Assembly (NCBI GenBank): GCA_934102255.1
Contig: CAKOSN010000007.1
Span: 1 to 63,048, forward strand
DNA length: 63,048 nt
From: an uncultured Bacilli bacterium
Lineage (GTDB): Bacteria; Bacillota_I; Bacilli_A; RF39; UBA660
Direction: 5' to 3'
In this document: piece after piece, positions 50,189-59,686 of the stretch
How the letters are laid out: each line of letters opens with the position of its first letter
Numbering within the stretch: position 1 is the first letter of the stretch
Program-made: the position numbers and the translations under genes
Notes under the pieces: generated by a model
Database searches by the model: none
What the model saw: the letters and a program-made list of their open reading frames with translations, nothing else
Told to the model about the DNA's origin: nothing

Positions 50189-52321
50189 ATGTATATGGAT
50201 TATTTAAACACACTTAATGATGAACAAAAAAGAGCCGTTATGCATCTTGAAGGACCATGTCTTGTTTTAGCAGGAGCAGGTTCAGGAAAAACAAGAGTTT
50301 TAACGACAAGAATAGCCTATCTAATTGATAATGGTATTCCTTCTTATAATATACTTGCTATTACTTTTACTAATAAAGCAGCTAAAGAAATGAAAGAAAG
50401 AGTAGAAGCTTTAGTACCAGGTAATTATGCTTACGTGGGTACTTTTCACTCTTTAGGAGTAAGAATTTTAAGAGAAAATTGTAAGGAATGTGGACTAGAG
50501 TCTAATTTTACTATTTTAGATAGTGATGATGTATTAAGTTTAATTAAAAGAATTATGAAAAATAAGGAGATAGATCCTAAGGAGATTGCACCTTCTTATA
50601 TTCGTAATAGAATTAGTTTTATTAAGAATGAAAATTTAAGTTCTAGAGAAATAGATAATTTATTTAATACAGTAGCAGAAAAAAGAGTCTTGGAGATATA
50701 TCAAACTTATCAAGAATTAATACATAAGAATAATTCGGTAGATTTTGATGACTTGTTGGTTTTACCAGTAGAGTTATTTAAAAAGTATCCCGAAGTATTA
50801 GATAAGTATCAAGAAAAGTTTAAGTATATTTTAGTAGATGAGTATCAGGATACTAATGAAGTACAATATCAATTTAATAAGTTACTTGCTGGTAAGTATC
50901 GTAATCTATTTGTAGTTGGAGATGCTAATCAGTCTATTTATGGCTTTAGAAATGCTAACTTTAGAAATATATTAAATTTTGAAAAAGATTATAAAGATGC
51001 TTATGTTGTTACTTTAGAAAGTAATTACCGTAGTACTAATAATATTTTAGAATGCGCAAACTGTGTTATTAGAAATAATAAAGAACGTAAAGAGTTAAAT
51101 TTAAAAGGTACTATAGGCGATGGGGTTAAGACACAGTATATTACTTGTGAAAATGGTAAAATGGAAGCTTTAACTATTATTGATGAGATAAAGAAGTTAT
51201 ATAATCATGGTTATGATTATAAAGATATTGGGATATTATATCGTACTAATGGGCAATCGCGTTTATTAGAAGAAGTATTCTTAAAAGAAAATATACCTTA
51301 TAATGTAGTTGGAGCTTATTACTTCTATCAAAGAAAAGAAATTAAAGATTTGTTAAGTTATTTAAAGCTTATTAATAATCAAAATGATGATATTGCTTTA
51401 AGAAGAGTAATTAATGAACCTAAACGTGGTATTGGGGAGAAAGCTATTGAAAACTTAAGTAGTGAGGCTTTAAGACTAGGTAGTAGTATGTTTGATGCTA
51501 TTAGTAAGGGGAAAGAACTAGCTTTTAAAGATTTAATTTTAGATATGATTAAAGCTCAAGATAACTTATCTTTAACAGAGTTTATTGATTATGTTATTGA
51601 TAAGAGTGGAATGAAAGCTAGTTTAACGAGTGAAAAATCTTTAGAAAATGATTTAAGATTAGATAACTTAGAGGAATTTAAATCAGTTACCGCTTCGTTT
51701 GAAGAAAGAACAGGCTCAGTTAACTTAAGTGATTTTTTAGAAGAAATATCTTTAGTAGCAGATATTAGTGAACATAAAGAAGAAAAAGATGCAGTTACTT
51801 TAATGACTATTCATAGTGCTAAGGGTTTAGAATTTGATTGTGTCTTCTTATGTGGTATGGAAGAAGGAATTTTCCCTCACCAAAACTCTTTTGGCAGTGA
51901 TGCGGAGATTGAAGAAGAACGTCGTTTATGTTATGTTGGTATTACCAGAGCACGTAAAGTTTTATATTTAACTAATGCCCACAGTCGTATTCTTTATGGT
52001 CGTGAACAAGTAAATCCACCTTCACGCTTTATTAAAGAAATTGATAAGGATTTACTGGATGTTAAAGTTAAGAGTATGGGACTTGACCATTTAAGAAGTA
52101 AAAATGCTGGTAAGATTCCGACTTTCTCAAGTAAGAGTAGCTTCTATAACAATGAAGGTGAGTCTTTAGAGTTTAAAGTAGGCGACCATTTAATGCACTC
52201 TTTATACGGTAGAGGGACAATCGTTGCTATGGATAATACTTTTTATACGGTGGCTTTTAGTAGTCGCTTTGGAATAAAGAAGATTATGAAGAATTTTAAG
52301 GGGATAAGAAAGGTAAGTTAA
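50189..52321 (+). CDS. pcrA: PcrA/UvrD-type superfamily 1 DNA helicase
   Basis: About 710 residues. SF1 motifs are in order: Q motif LNDEQKRAV, motif I AGAGSGKTR (near 31), Ia ITFTNKAAKEMKERV, II VDEYQDTNEVQY (near 220), III VGDANQSIYGFRNA, IV SNYRSTNNIL, V MTIHSAKGLEFDCVF (near 565), VI VGITRARKVLYL. The C-terminal KVGDHLMHSLYGRGTIVAM is the RNA-polymerase-binding Tudor-like tail of PcrA. It unwinds DNA in repair and replication restart. ATG 50189 is favoured by AGAGG upstream. Confidence 0.96.
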   Translation: MYMDYLNTLNDEQKRAVMHLEGPCLVLAGAGSGKTRVLTTRIAYLIDNGIPSYNILAITFTNKAAKEMKERVEALVPGNYAYVGTFHSLGVRILRENCKECGLESNFTILDSDDVLSLIKRIMKNKEIDPKEIAPSYIRNRISFIKNENLSSREIDNLFNTVAEKRVLEIYQTYQELIHKNNSVDFDDLLVLPVELFKKYPEVLDKYQEKFKYILVDEYQDTNEVQYQFNKLLAGKYRNLFVVGDANQSIYGFRNANFRNILNFEKDYKDAYVVTLESNYRSTNNILECANCVIRNNKERKELNLKGTIGDGVKTQYITCENGKMEALTIIDEIKKLYNHGYDYKDIGILYRTNGQSRLLEEVFLKENIPYNVVGAYYFYQRKEIKDLLSYLKLINNQNDDIALRRVINEPKRGIGEKAIENLSSEALRLGSSMFDAISKGKELAFKDLILDMIKAQDNLSLTEFIDYVIDKSGMKASLTSEKSLENDLRLDNLEEFKSVTASFEERTGSVNLSDFLEEISLVADISEHKEEKDAVTLMTIHSAKGLEFDCVFLCGMEEGIFPHQNSFGSDAEIEEERRLCYVGITRARKVLYLTNAHSRILYGREQVNPPSRFIKEIDKDLLDVKVKSMGLDHLRSKNAGKIPTFSSKSSFYNNEGESLEFKVGDHLMHSLYGRGTIVAMDNTFYTVAFSSRFGIKKIMKNFKGIRKVS

Positions 52322-52322
52322 T

Positions 52323-53216
52323 ATGGAATTAGTAATTATGGCTGCTGGAATGGGTTCAAGATTCGGTGGCTTAAAACAAATTGAACCAATGGGACCAAAC
52401 GGAGAATTTATTATCGATTATTCAATTTATGATGCGATAAAAGCCGGATTTGATAAGGTAGTATTTATTATCAAAAGAGAAAATGCCGAAGTTTTTAAAG
52501 AAACGATTGGTAAAAGAGTTGAAGGTAAAATTGCAGTAAGTTATGTTTACCAAGATATGGATAATATACCAGAAGAGTATCTAGAAAATGATAGAGTTAA
52601 ACCTTGGGGGACAGCACATGCTATTTACTGCTGTCAAGATGTAGTAAAGGGTAACTTTGCTATTATTAATGCTGATGATTTTTATGGTAGAGATGCTTAT
52701 ATGAAAGCGGCTTCCTTCTTAAAAAGTGGCATTACCGGACCAAACTTTGGTATGGTAGGTTATAGAGCAGCTAATACTTTAACCGCTAATGGTGCAGTTA
52801 AACGTGGTGTTTGTTCATCAAGTAATGGTTATTTAACTAGTTTAGTAGAATCAAAAGTAGAAGAAGTAAATGATGTTATTACCGCTAGTCCTTTAAATGG
52901 AGATGCTTCGTTTAATGTAAGTGATGATACTTTAGTATCAATGAATATGTTCTTATTTACTAAAGATATTTTTGATATTTTAAATAAAGATATTAAAGAA
53001 TACTTTGCTAAACATAAAGATAATTTAAATGAAGGGGAATTCTTAATACCAGATGTTGTTTGTGAACATATAGCTAAAAAAGATATAACAGTTAAAGTAT
53101 TAGATACATCTAGTGTTTGGTATGGTGTTACTTATAGAGAAGATGCTGATACAGTAAAGAAAGCTCTAAAAGATTTAACTGATAATGGAGAATATCCAAA
53201 TAAGTTATGGAATTAA
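52323..53216 (+). CDS. Sugar-phosphate nucleotidyltransferase-like protein
   Basis: 297 residues. The N-terminal signature VIMAAGMGSRFGGLKQIEP is the nucleotide-binding loop of the NTP_transferase family. Further marks are FIIKRENAEVFKE, KPWGTAHAIYCC (substrate loop) and IINADDFYGRDAY with the metal-binding Asp residues. Enzymes of this family make NDP-sugars from sugar-1-phosphates. The sugar cannot be told, and no further sugar gene is adjacent. It starts one base after the helicase stop. Confidence 0.85.
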   Translation: MELVIMAAGMGSRFGGLKQIEPMGPNGEFIIDYSIYDAIKAGFDKVVFIIKRENAEVFKETIGKRVEGKIAVSYVYQDMDNIPEEYLENDRVKPWGTAHAIYCCQDVVKGNFAIINADDFYGRDAYMKAASFLKSGITGPNFGMVGYRAANTLTANGAVKRGVCSSSNGYLTSLVESKVEEVNDVITASPLNGDASFNVSDDTLVSMNMFLFTKDIFDILNKDIKEYFAKHKDNLNEGEFLIPDVVCEHIAKKDITVKVLDTSSVWYGVTYREDADTVKKALKDLTDNGEYPNKLWN

Positions 53217-53418
53217 GATAAGAAAATTAAAAGATTAATAAAGATAAAAGATTTAAGAAAGATATTGCTTTGGATAGTAATATTCTTTTTTTATACTTAA
53301 TGATAAACAGAAAATAAAGTTTGGTAGGGAGTAAGGGTAAGTTTAGAAGAAAAGTAAGAACTAAATAAGAAAAATAGCAATTTGCTAAAATATAAATATA
53401 TATTAAAATGATGATGTG

Positions 53419-53943
53419 ATGTTTATGCAACAGATTATAATTAATAATACAAGTGGATATTTATGTAAGGATATTAAAATAAATAAAGATGATTTTACAT
53501 ACTTATATAATAAAAAAATGATAATAGAGTTAAATAGTTTACAAGAGAAGAAGTATAAAAGTAAGTATTTTATAAGTGAAATGGGATATCTGTTTTTAAA
53601 ACTAGGAGATTATGAAGAAAGATATAATATAATTAATAAATATATTAATTTAAGAAGTAATATGAGTTTTATGAATAAGGATTATTTAGAGGATTTAGAT
53701 AGTATTTATCCAGGGTGTGATAAAAGGTTTAAATATAAGATATGTTTTTATAAAGGACAGATATATAGTTTAGATAGTATATTTAAAAAATCAAAAGAAA
53801 AGAATTACTATATAACAATGAAGGATAAGGATTATCTTGTTAAAGATGGGGATAGGATAGTTGCAAGAGTTGTTTATAAAAATAGTGGAGTATATAGTCT
53901 AAAAGATGTTAGTAAATATGGTTTTCTGAAGAAGAATTTATAA
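53419..53943 (+). CDS. Unrecognised basic protein
   Basis: About 174 residues, Lys/Tyr/Ile-rich and soluble. The ribosome site is weak; ATG 53419 or 53425 could be the start. Blocks such as YLVKDGDRIVARVVYKNSGVYSL look like a small beta domain at the C-terminus, and the first half is mixed. I do not recognise the family. It stands alone between the nucleotidyltransferase and DUF805 genes. Confidence 0.55.
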   Translation: MFMQQIIINNTSGYLCKDIKINKDDFTYLYNKKMIIELNSLQEKKYKSKYFISEMGYLFLKLGDYEERYNIINKYINLRSNMSFMNKDYLEDLDSIYPGCDKRFKYKICFYKGQIYSLDSIFKKSKEKNYYITMKDKDYLVKDGDRIVARVVYKNSGVYSLKDVSKYGFLKKNL

Positions 53944-53997
53944 TTGTAGATAAGAGGGGAGTTGTGCTATATTAAAATAGGAAAGGATATTGTTTAT

Positions 53998-54354
53998 ATG
54001 GAGTCTTATATTAAAATGTTAACTAACTATTTCAATTTTAAAGATAGAACAACTAGAAAAGATTTTTGGATGACGGTCTTAATTGGCATAGTTGTTAGTA
54101 CAGTTTTATCAATAGTTGTAGGATTTATTGCTAAAGTTACTAAGTTAAGAATTTATGATATTATTATTGGTTTATATACTTTAGCATTATTTATTCCATC
54201 ACTTGCTCAGTTAGTAAGAAGAATGCATGATGTTAATAAATCAGGTTGGTATGTTTTACTAGATTTAATTCCTATTATAGGTTGGATTTTAGTTTTAGTT
54301 GCTATGTGTAGTCCAAGTGTAGATGAAAATAATAACTACGGCGTACAGTTATAA
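53998..54354 (+). CDS. DUF805-family membrane protein
   Basis: 118 residues from ATG 53998 (GGAAAGGA upstream). The start MESYIKMLTNYFNFKDRTTRKDFWM fits the DUF805 family, whose members begin with a 'YFDFKGRASRKEFW' segment. Four membrane helices follow (about 29-50, 58-75, 80-95, 97-112), then the conserved RRMHDVNKSGW and the ending 'CSPSVDENNNYG'. Function of the family is unknown. Confidence 0.85.
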   Translation: MESYIKMLTNYFNFKDRTTRKDFWMTVLIGIVVSTVLSIVVGFIAKVTKLRIYDIIIGLYTLALFIPSLAQLVRRMHDVNKSGWYVLLDLIPIIGWILVLVAMCSPSVDENNNYGVQL

Positions 54355-54362
54355 AAAATATT

Positions 54363-54384
54363 AAAAGAACCGGTTGGTTCTTTT
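54363..54384 (+). terminator. Terminator after the DUF805 gene
   Basis: AAAAGAACC (54363-54371) pairs exactly with GGTTCTTTT (54376-54384), with loop GGTT and T5 in and after the stem. Confidence 0.75.
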
Positions 54385-54433
54385 TGGTTTATACGGATTA
54401 TGTGATATGATAAAGAAAAGGAAAAGAGAGTTT

Positions 54434-54772
54434 ATGGAAAAAGTATATAATAAGTTAGTAAGAGATAATATCCCAGAGATTATAATGCATGATGGAGAGT
54501 ATCCAGTAATAAGAGTTTTAAGTGATGAGGAGTATAAGAAGGAGTTAGAAAGAAAGTTATTAGAAGAGTATAAAGAGGTAATAGAGGCAACGGATAGAGA
54601 AAATAGGTTAGAAGAGCTAGCTGATATGTTGGAAGTAATGAGAAGTCTAGCAGATGTAGAAGGGGCAAGTTTGGAAGAAGTAATGGCGATAATGGAAGCA
54701 AAGAAAAGTAAAAGGGGCGGGTTTGCCAGAAAAATATTTTTAGAAAAGGCTATTAAAAGTGATGATAACTAA
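54434..54772 (+). CDS. MazG-like nucleoside triphosphate pyrophosphohydrolase
   Basis: 112 residues from ATG 54434. VYNKLVRDNIPEII is the opening of the small all-alpha NTP pyrophosphatases related to phosphoribosyl-ATP pyrophosphohydrolase. The metal-binding helices are seen as LLEEYKEVIEA and RLEELADMLEVM (E..E ... E..D). KRGGFARKIFLE closes the domain. It would hydrolyse non-canonical or excess NTPs to NMP and pyrophosphate. Single gene with its own terminator upstream. Confidence 0.8.
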   Translation: MEKVYNKLVRDNIPEIIMHDGEYPVIRVLSDEEYKKELERKLLEEYKEVIEATDRENRLEELADMLEVMRSLADVEGASLEEVMAIMEAKKSKRGGFARKIFLEKAIKSDDN

Positions 54773-54831
54773 TAAAGTGTTAGTGATTTAGAGATTAATA
54801 AGAGATTAATAAAAGCAGGAGGTAGATATTT

Positions 54832-55212
54832 ATGAATAGTAATGAAAATGTAAAAATTTTAAAAGAAGCATTAAGCAAATTTATTGATGAAAATATTGAG
54901 GCTGATATAAATAAGGGCGAAAAGTTGTTAGAAGGATGTAGGTGGAATTATAATTATGGTTGGCAGGGTTTTAACCATTATAATATGTGTCAATACAAAG
55001 ATGAAGTAATGAACTATATTAGTGATATTAATCAGCGTTATTCAGTCTTGATAAGATTATTTAATTTTCTTAGTGGTGGTTCTGGTAGTAATAGTGGTAT
55101 AAATTGTTATGATATTGAAACATATGTTGATTTTTTAAAAAGAGTAAAAAAAGCTAAAGAAAATACTGATAATCTTGATAAGATGATAGAAGAATTTATG
55201 AAAGTTAAATAA
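54832..55212 (+). CDS. Unrecognised small helical protein
   Basis: 126 residues, with a strong AGGAGG ribosome site. Two amphipathic helices (about 1-30 and 95-126) flank a central part with CRWNYNYGWQGFNHYNMCQYKD. No membrane segment, not recognised. The base composition is that of the surrounding chromosome. Confidence 0.6.
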   Translation: MNSNENVKILKEALSKFIDENIEADINKGEKLLEGCRWNYNYGWQGFNHYNMCQYKDEVMNYISDINQRYSVLIRLFNFLSGGSGSNSGINCYDIETYVDFLKRVKKAKENTDNLDKMIEEFMKVK

Positions 55213-55291
55213 TATATGAGAATATTAAAAATATAACTTACAAGTTAGGAAGAAATATAGTATAATGAGGTCTTGTTAGGGAGTAAGTTAT

Positions 55292-55813
55292 ATGGTTAGT
55301 AGTATTTATATTAAAAAAGATGAAGATAAGGGTAATAATTCTATTTATTTAGGTGGTTTAAGTAAGTTTTGGCATTTAAAAGAAGATAATGGTGAGTATG
55401 TACTTAGTTGTGATGACTTTGTTAAAAGGTATAAAAGAATGGATGAGGTTAATAAGGATTTTATTAGCTTAGAGGAGTTTTTAAGGGGTGCTAAGTACAT
55501 AGGATATCAATTCCAAAGAACAGAGGCTATTAAAGATTTAGATGATGAGTTTGATTCTAATTATACACGTTTTAATGGGTATTCTGTTTATGTTGCTTTG
55601 TATGAAAATGAAGGCATTATTTTAGCTTATCATATGAATTCAAGATTTGAACAATATGATTATGTGGTTATTCCAAGATTTTATACTAAAGATGGTAAAT
55701 ATGAGTTCATTGGTAAGGATGCTTTTATAAGTTATAAAGATGATGTTTATAAACAAATTATAGAACAAGAGGATAAAAATAAAGGTAAAGGACTAGTCTT
55801 AAATAAGGATTAG
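55292..55813 (+). CDS. Unrecognised soluble protein
   Basis: 173 residues with mixed alpha/beta character: WHLKEDNGEYVLSCDDFVKRYK, then GYSVYVALYENEGIILAYHMNSRFEQYDYVVIPRFY, a likely beta-sheet region. No signal or membrane segment. Not recognised. It ends inside a terminator hairpin and is the last gene before the defence/accessory stretch. Confidence 0.6.
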   Translation: MVSSIYIKKDEDKGNNSIYLGGLSKFWHLKEDNGEYVLSCDDFVKRYKRMDEVNKDFISLEEFLRGAKYIGYQFQRTEAIKDLDDEFDSNYTRFNGYSVYVALYENEGIILAYHMNSRFEQYDYVVIPRFYTKDGKYEFIGKDAFISYKDDVYKQIIEQEDKNKGKGLVLNKD

Positions 55814-55820
55814 TTCTTTT
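55787..55820 (+). terminator. Terminator at the end of the 55292 gene
   Basis: AAAGGACTAGTCTT (55787-55800) pairs with AAGGATTAGTTCTTT (55805-55819, several G-U pairs), followed by TATTTT. Confidence 0.7.
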
Positions 55821-56282
55821 ATTTTGGTAAGGTTTAATGGGTTCGAGTCCACCGTCAAAGCATTTACTGAATATGTTGGCAATAATATTTTGAGGGTTGA
55901 CAAAATTGTTAAATTTACAAAAGTGTGATAAAAAGGCTAAAAAAGTCTGCAAAAGTGTGATAAAAATGGTTAAAATGCTTGCAAAAGTGTGATTTTAGTA
56001 AAAAACGACTTTTTTAAAATGAATATATAGTACAAATGAATGATTATGTGATAGAGTATAGGTAATGAGTTTTAATTGATGGAAGTAATGGCAGTAGTGA
56101 ATCATTATTTAATTATTTTGTAAATTTAAATCAGTTGAAATATACTTAGCGTTTTGGAGTGCAATAAAAAAATAGAAACGTTATAAATGTTAAAAAGCTT
56201 TTTGGTGACTATGAAGCTTAAATTTTGGGATGCTATGATGTTTGGCACTTAATAAGTAAAATAAATAGATGGGATGTAAGAG
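55821..56282. other. Intergenic stretch with a tRNA-like 3' fragment and a threefold short repeat
   Basis: ATGGGTTCGAGTCCACCGTC (about 55838-55857) looks like the T-arm and acceptor end of a tRNA, as left behind by integrative elements. A threefold repeat CAAAAGTGTGAT (55918, 55950 and 55981, spaced 31-32 bases) follows; in one frame it reads LQKCDKKAKKVCKSVIKMV, so it may also be a gene tail. No intact gene is seen here. The stretch marks the start of the accessory region. Confidence 0.4.
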
Positions 56283-56795
56283 ATGAAGAAAAAAGATATT
56301 TCAGCAGAATTTAGATTATATGAGTTTCAATATGAGGAAGCAATTCATAATCTTTTATATTCAAATAATTTAAATGTTGTTTATATACCTTTAATGAATT
56401 TAGTTGTTCAATATTTAGAAAATTTTTTAAAGAAAATTTATGGAGAATTTTATTTTATGGAATCAACTCCAAAAACTTTAAAAATTGATAATTTACATGA
56501 TTTGACAAAGTTACTTGATAATATAAAGAGTAGATATAATAAATACTTAGAAATTAGCACTTTAAAAATAGCTATAGATGGAATTGAAACCTTTATTAAA
56601 TATGCAGAGAATATATTTGGAAAAAATTTATTAATTAATACTAGATATGCCATAAAAAATAATGAATTCGATATAACGTCAGAAAATGTTAAATTTGATT
56701 TAAATTGTGATGAATTGAAGCAATATATTTTATATTTAAAGAAGAGCCTTGAGCTATTAGATATTTTTTACAAACATGAGAGGACTCATCGTTAA
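56283..56795 (+). CDS. Unrecognised helical protein
   Basis: 170 residues, mostly helical (NLVVQYLENFLKKIYGEF, HDLTKLLDNIKSRYNKYL, DELKQYILYLKKSLELLDIFY), with no membrane segment. The all-helical layout with paired long helices could be a HEPN-like fold, but no R-x4-6-H motif in the usual place is clear (the C-terminal ERTHR is not convincing). It lies next to other defence-type genes. Confidence 0.55.
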   Translation: MKKKDISAEFRLYEFQYEEAIHNLLYSNNLNVVYIPLMNLVVQYLENFLKKIYGEFYFMESTPKTLKIDNLHDLTKLLDNIKSRYNKYLEISTLKIAIDGIETFIKYAENIFGKNLLINTRYAIKNNEFDITSENVKFDLNCDELKQYILYLKKSLELLDIFYKHERTHR

Positions 56796-56954
56796 TTAAT
56801 CAAAAGCGGTGTTGATAGGGTTGAGTTTTTAAAAAGCATATCAAATGGGCATGATATTTCTACGAGTCTAGAATTATTAGAAATAATCGAAAAGTATGAT
56901 AATGGTTAGTTTGTGCTAGTCGTTCAAAATTTTTTAGTGAGGATGTGATTTAAT

Positions 56955-57923
56955 TTGAAAAAAAATAAAAGTAATTCAAAATTGTTACGGATATTAATAA
57001 TATGTTTTTTAATAGCAATTGGAATGTTTATGTTTTTACATTTTCCAAGTATTGTAACTTTTGTTTCATTAATAATTAAAGGCCTTAACAAAAATATAAT
57101 GCATTTTGGTGCTTATAATTGGTTGGATATATCTATTGGTTTTTGTTCACTAGTAGCTACATTTTTGACAATATATTTTACAGGTAAATCTTCTAGGGAA
57201 CAGATAAAGCAACAGCATGAAGAAAATATACGAAATAGTAAGTATCAAAACAAAATGGCTGAGTTGGAAAAAATAACTGAAGTAATAATTGAACTACTGA
57301 GATGTTTTAGAGCAGATGACGTTTTTAGAAATGTACAATTGATGGTGGCTGCTAATGAGTATGAACGTGCAATTGTAGAACTTAATAAATTAAGTTCTAA
57401 TATATACTTGTATAGAGATAAAATGTATTTTCTTAGTGATTTAAAAGAAATTGATGACGCTAATTTGTGCAAATATAATCAATTTGAATATTATGACAAA
57501 TTCTTTAAATGCAAGAAAAATATAAATGATTTAATTAATAGAACAGAAAAACTTAATATGAATGTCTTAAATACTTATAGAGATTATGTTTATAAATTAT
57601 TAAATAATTATAATTGTTTTAAAATTAATGAGAAAATTTTAGAACAAATCGATGACTTGGGTAATAACCATCATAGGTATGATGATTATATTGTTGATGC
57701 TATTATTGAAAATTGCCAGGATAATATTGCTAATAATAATAAAAACGTAATAGATAATGAAATTATAAAAAAATATCGTGAAAAAATTGATAAAATGTTA
57801 AAGAATTATAATAAAGATATTCCAAAATTAATAATAAATTTAACTCGAGAATTAAAAGAATACTTAGAAATTAAGGAGTCTATGGTATCTAAAGAGTTGG
57901 AAGATATACAAATTGAGAAATAA
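56955..57923 (+). CDS. Membrane protein with two spans and a helical cytoplasmic tail
   Basis: 322 residues with a TTG start (GAGGATG ten bases upstream). Two membrane helices (about 11-33 and 52-72) are followed by a long, charged helical region (80-322) with coiled-coil character (SREQIKQQHEENIRNSKYQNKMAELEK). Such two-helix anchored proteins with helical tails are common in defence islands, but I do not recognise the family. Monocistronic. Confidence 0.6.
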   Translation: MKKNKSNSKLLRILIICFLIAIGMFMFLHFPSIVTFVSLIIKGLNKNIMHFGAYNWLDISIGFCSLVATFLTIYFTGKSSREQIKQQHEENIRNSKYQNKMAELEKITEVIIELLRCFRADDVFRNVQLMVAANEYERAIVELNKLSSNIYLYRDKMYFLSDLKEIDDANLCKYNQFEYYDKFFKCKKNINDLINRTEKLNMNVLNTYRDYVYKLLNNYNCFKINEKILEQIDDLGNNHHRYDDYIVDAIIENCQDNIANNNKNVIDNEIIKKYREKIDKMLKNYNKDIPKLIINLTRELKEYLEIKESMVSKELEDIQIEK

Positions 57924-58197
57924 ATACTTTATGAATAAAGTAATATGCAGTGAATTAAAATGAAATAATGAAAAATATTACTTTAATTTAAATAATTATA
58001 ATCTCATAATTCAGCCAATAAAGATGATAAATTATAGCAACTGGTGGTTTTATAACTGTGACAATAATGATTATTGCTGTAGGAATGAAATATAAATGTC
58101 GAATATTTTTGCTAGTTAAAATGTACTGGTGTTTTGGAATACATAAAATTAAACTGTATCGTATTATTATAAATTATAAGATGATAACAAAATAAAA
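57924..58197. other. Intergenic stretch without a gene
   Basis: About 270 bases between convergent genes. One translation (IIATGGFITVTIMIIAVGMKYK) looks like a piece of a membrane protein, but without start, ribosome site or continuation. Nothing else is supported. Confidence 0.3.
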
Positions 58198-58236
58198 ATA
58201 AGCAAAATAATTGAAATCAATCTGTATTTTGCTTAT
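58198..58236 (-). terminator. Terminator of the AAA ATPase gene
   Basis: On the minus strand ATAAGCAAAATA and its exact complement (58198-58209 with 58225-58236) form a stem followed by a TATTTTTATTTTG tail. It overlaps the 3' end of the gene. Confidence 0.7.
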
Positions 58237-59458
58237 CTATAAATAATTTGATTTTCTTTTTATCTGGATTTTTGATTAGTAAATCATCAATCCAGGCTTT
58301 TTGGCGACTTTGGTCTTTTGTAATTATTTTTGTTTTTATAGCGTTTGTTATATTAGAAAAATAATATTCATCATTATGATTATTAATGAAATATAATTCA
58401 TCGTTTTCTAATTTAAATGCAAGTAATGGTGAATGTGTAGTAAAAATCAACTGCGTATAGTTATTTTTTTCTTTTGATGTTATTAGTTCGATTAAAAAAT
58501 CTACTAATGCTGGGTGCAAACTTTGTTCTATTTCATCAAACAATAATGTTGAATTATTATTTAGCGCTTCAATTATTACGGAACCCAATATTATAACTTT
58601 TTTTGTTCCGTCTGATAATTGAGAAAAAAATAAAGAATTAAAATGATTATTCCAAAATAATAAATTTCTATTTTTGCTATTTTCATCGATTGTTACATCA
58701 ACAATTTTGTCATCAGCTATATTGCATAATTTTATAAAAAGTTTTTTGTTATTTTTATATGTTTTCTTAATATCAGCGGTTGTTCCTTCAAACAAGCAAT
58801 CAGTATATTTATATATTTCATCTACAAATGTCTTATAATAGTCAATATACTTATTTTTTCTTTTATTGATATCATTATTATTTTCATATAATATTGATGT
58901 CCCTACCTGACTTTCAATTATATTCTTTGATTTGCTTAAATTAATAATATTTCTTTTTTCAAAATTTTTTCTATAGTTTAAACTTTCTTGTAGAACACCA
59001 TTTTTTTTGTATTCCTTATCATACATTATCTTATAAGTATAAAAACCGCTAATGTTATTTTCTCTTTCTGGAGCAAACAATTCTATTTCAATTTTTGTTG
59101 GCTCATCTTTTTTATTAATATTTTGTTCGCCAAGGTCAAGCGTATTAAATTTTATTAAGTAAGATTTTAATTCCTCTTCACTCATTGAATTAATATAATT
59201 AACAAATTCGTTACTTTCTTTCAGATTTTTTCTGAAAGGAAATAAAAGAAATGATTGCAAAGTTTCAATTGCTGATAAAACACTCGTTTTACCACTTCCG
59301 TTACAACCTATTAAGCAAATAGTTTTAAGAAGTTTTATGTTTTCTGAAATTGTGCTACATTTCTTTTTTGGTCTTTTTATTTTGTTGGATGCTTTTGCAC
59401 TTATTATTGCTTCTTTTTCTATTCCCTTATAGTTATTAACTTTCAAATTTACTATCAT
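58217..59458 (-). CDS. AAA-family ATPase (ABC/OLD-like), defence-type
   Basis: 413 residues. N-terminal strand MIVNLKVNNYKGIEKEAII, Walker A LIGCNGSGKTSVL (near 51), a long helical insertion (about 70-270), signature-like FSQLSDGTKKVIIL (near 290), Walker B STLLFDEIEQSLHPALVDF (near 310) and a switch His in FTTHSPLLAF. This is the AAA_15/AAA_21 class of SMC/OLD-like ATPases seen in many phage-defence systems, usually with a partner nuclease. No nuclease gene is adjacent, so it is either a single-gene system or an orphan. Confidence 0.85.
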   Translation of the reverse strand: MIVNLKVNNYKGIEKEAIISAKASNKIKRPKKKCSTISENIKLLKTICLIGCNGSGKTSVLSAIETLQSFLLFPFRKNLKESNEFVNYINSMSEEELKSYLIKFNTLDLGEQNINKKDEPTKIEIELFAPERENNISGFYTYKIMYDKEYKKNGVLQESLNYRKNFEKRNIINLSKSKNIIESQVGTSILYENNNDINKRKNKYIDYYKTFVDEIYKYTDCLFEGTTADIKKTYKNNKKLFIKLCNIADDKIVDVTIDENSKNRNLLFWNNHFNSLFFSQLSDGTKKVIILGSVIIEALNNNSTLLFDEIEQSLHPALVDFLIELITSKEKNNYTQLIFTTHSPLLAFKLENDELYFINNHNDEYYFSNITNAIKTKIITKDQSRQKAWIDDLLIKNPDKKKIKLFIDKQNTD

Positions 59459-59596
59459 AGTAATCGACTCCTCTTGTATATTTTAAATTAATTAATTGCA
59501 AAAGTCAAATAATTAAGTTTAAATATTAGCTTAATTGTTCAAAAAAAGCTAAAAAATATCAAAAAGTCAAAATTAGCGTTAAAAAAGCACTCTAAT

Positions 59597-59625
59597 TTGA
59601 CAAAATATATAATTAATGGTATTAT
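59597..59625 (+). promoter_or_regulatory. Sigma70-type promoter of the CBASS operon
   Basis: TTGACA (59597-59602), a 17-base spacer and TATTAT (59620-59625). A transcript would start near 59632, leaving a leader of about 155 bases before the first gene. Confidence 0.7.
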
Positions 59626-59686
59626 GCTGGTGAACTTAAATATTGAGGCGTAATTTACGTTAAATTGGTTTAAGCTAAAATAAAAA

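Noticed and set aside
54480..54701. Leu/Pro-rich minus-strand reading frame
   Set aside because: It is the reverse complement of the Glu/Lys-rich MazG-like gene, a usual shadow of such codons.
56283..56795. HEPN toxin
   Set aside because: All-helical but without a convincing R-x4-6-H motif and without a neighbouring MNT-type antitoxin.
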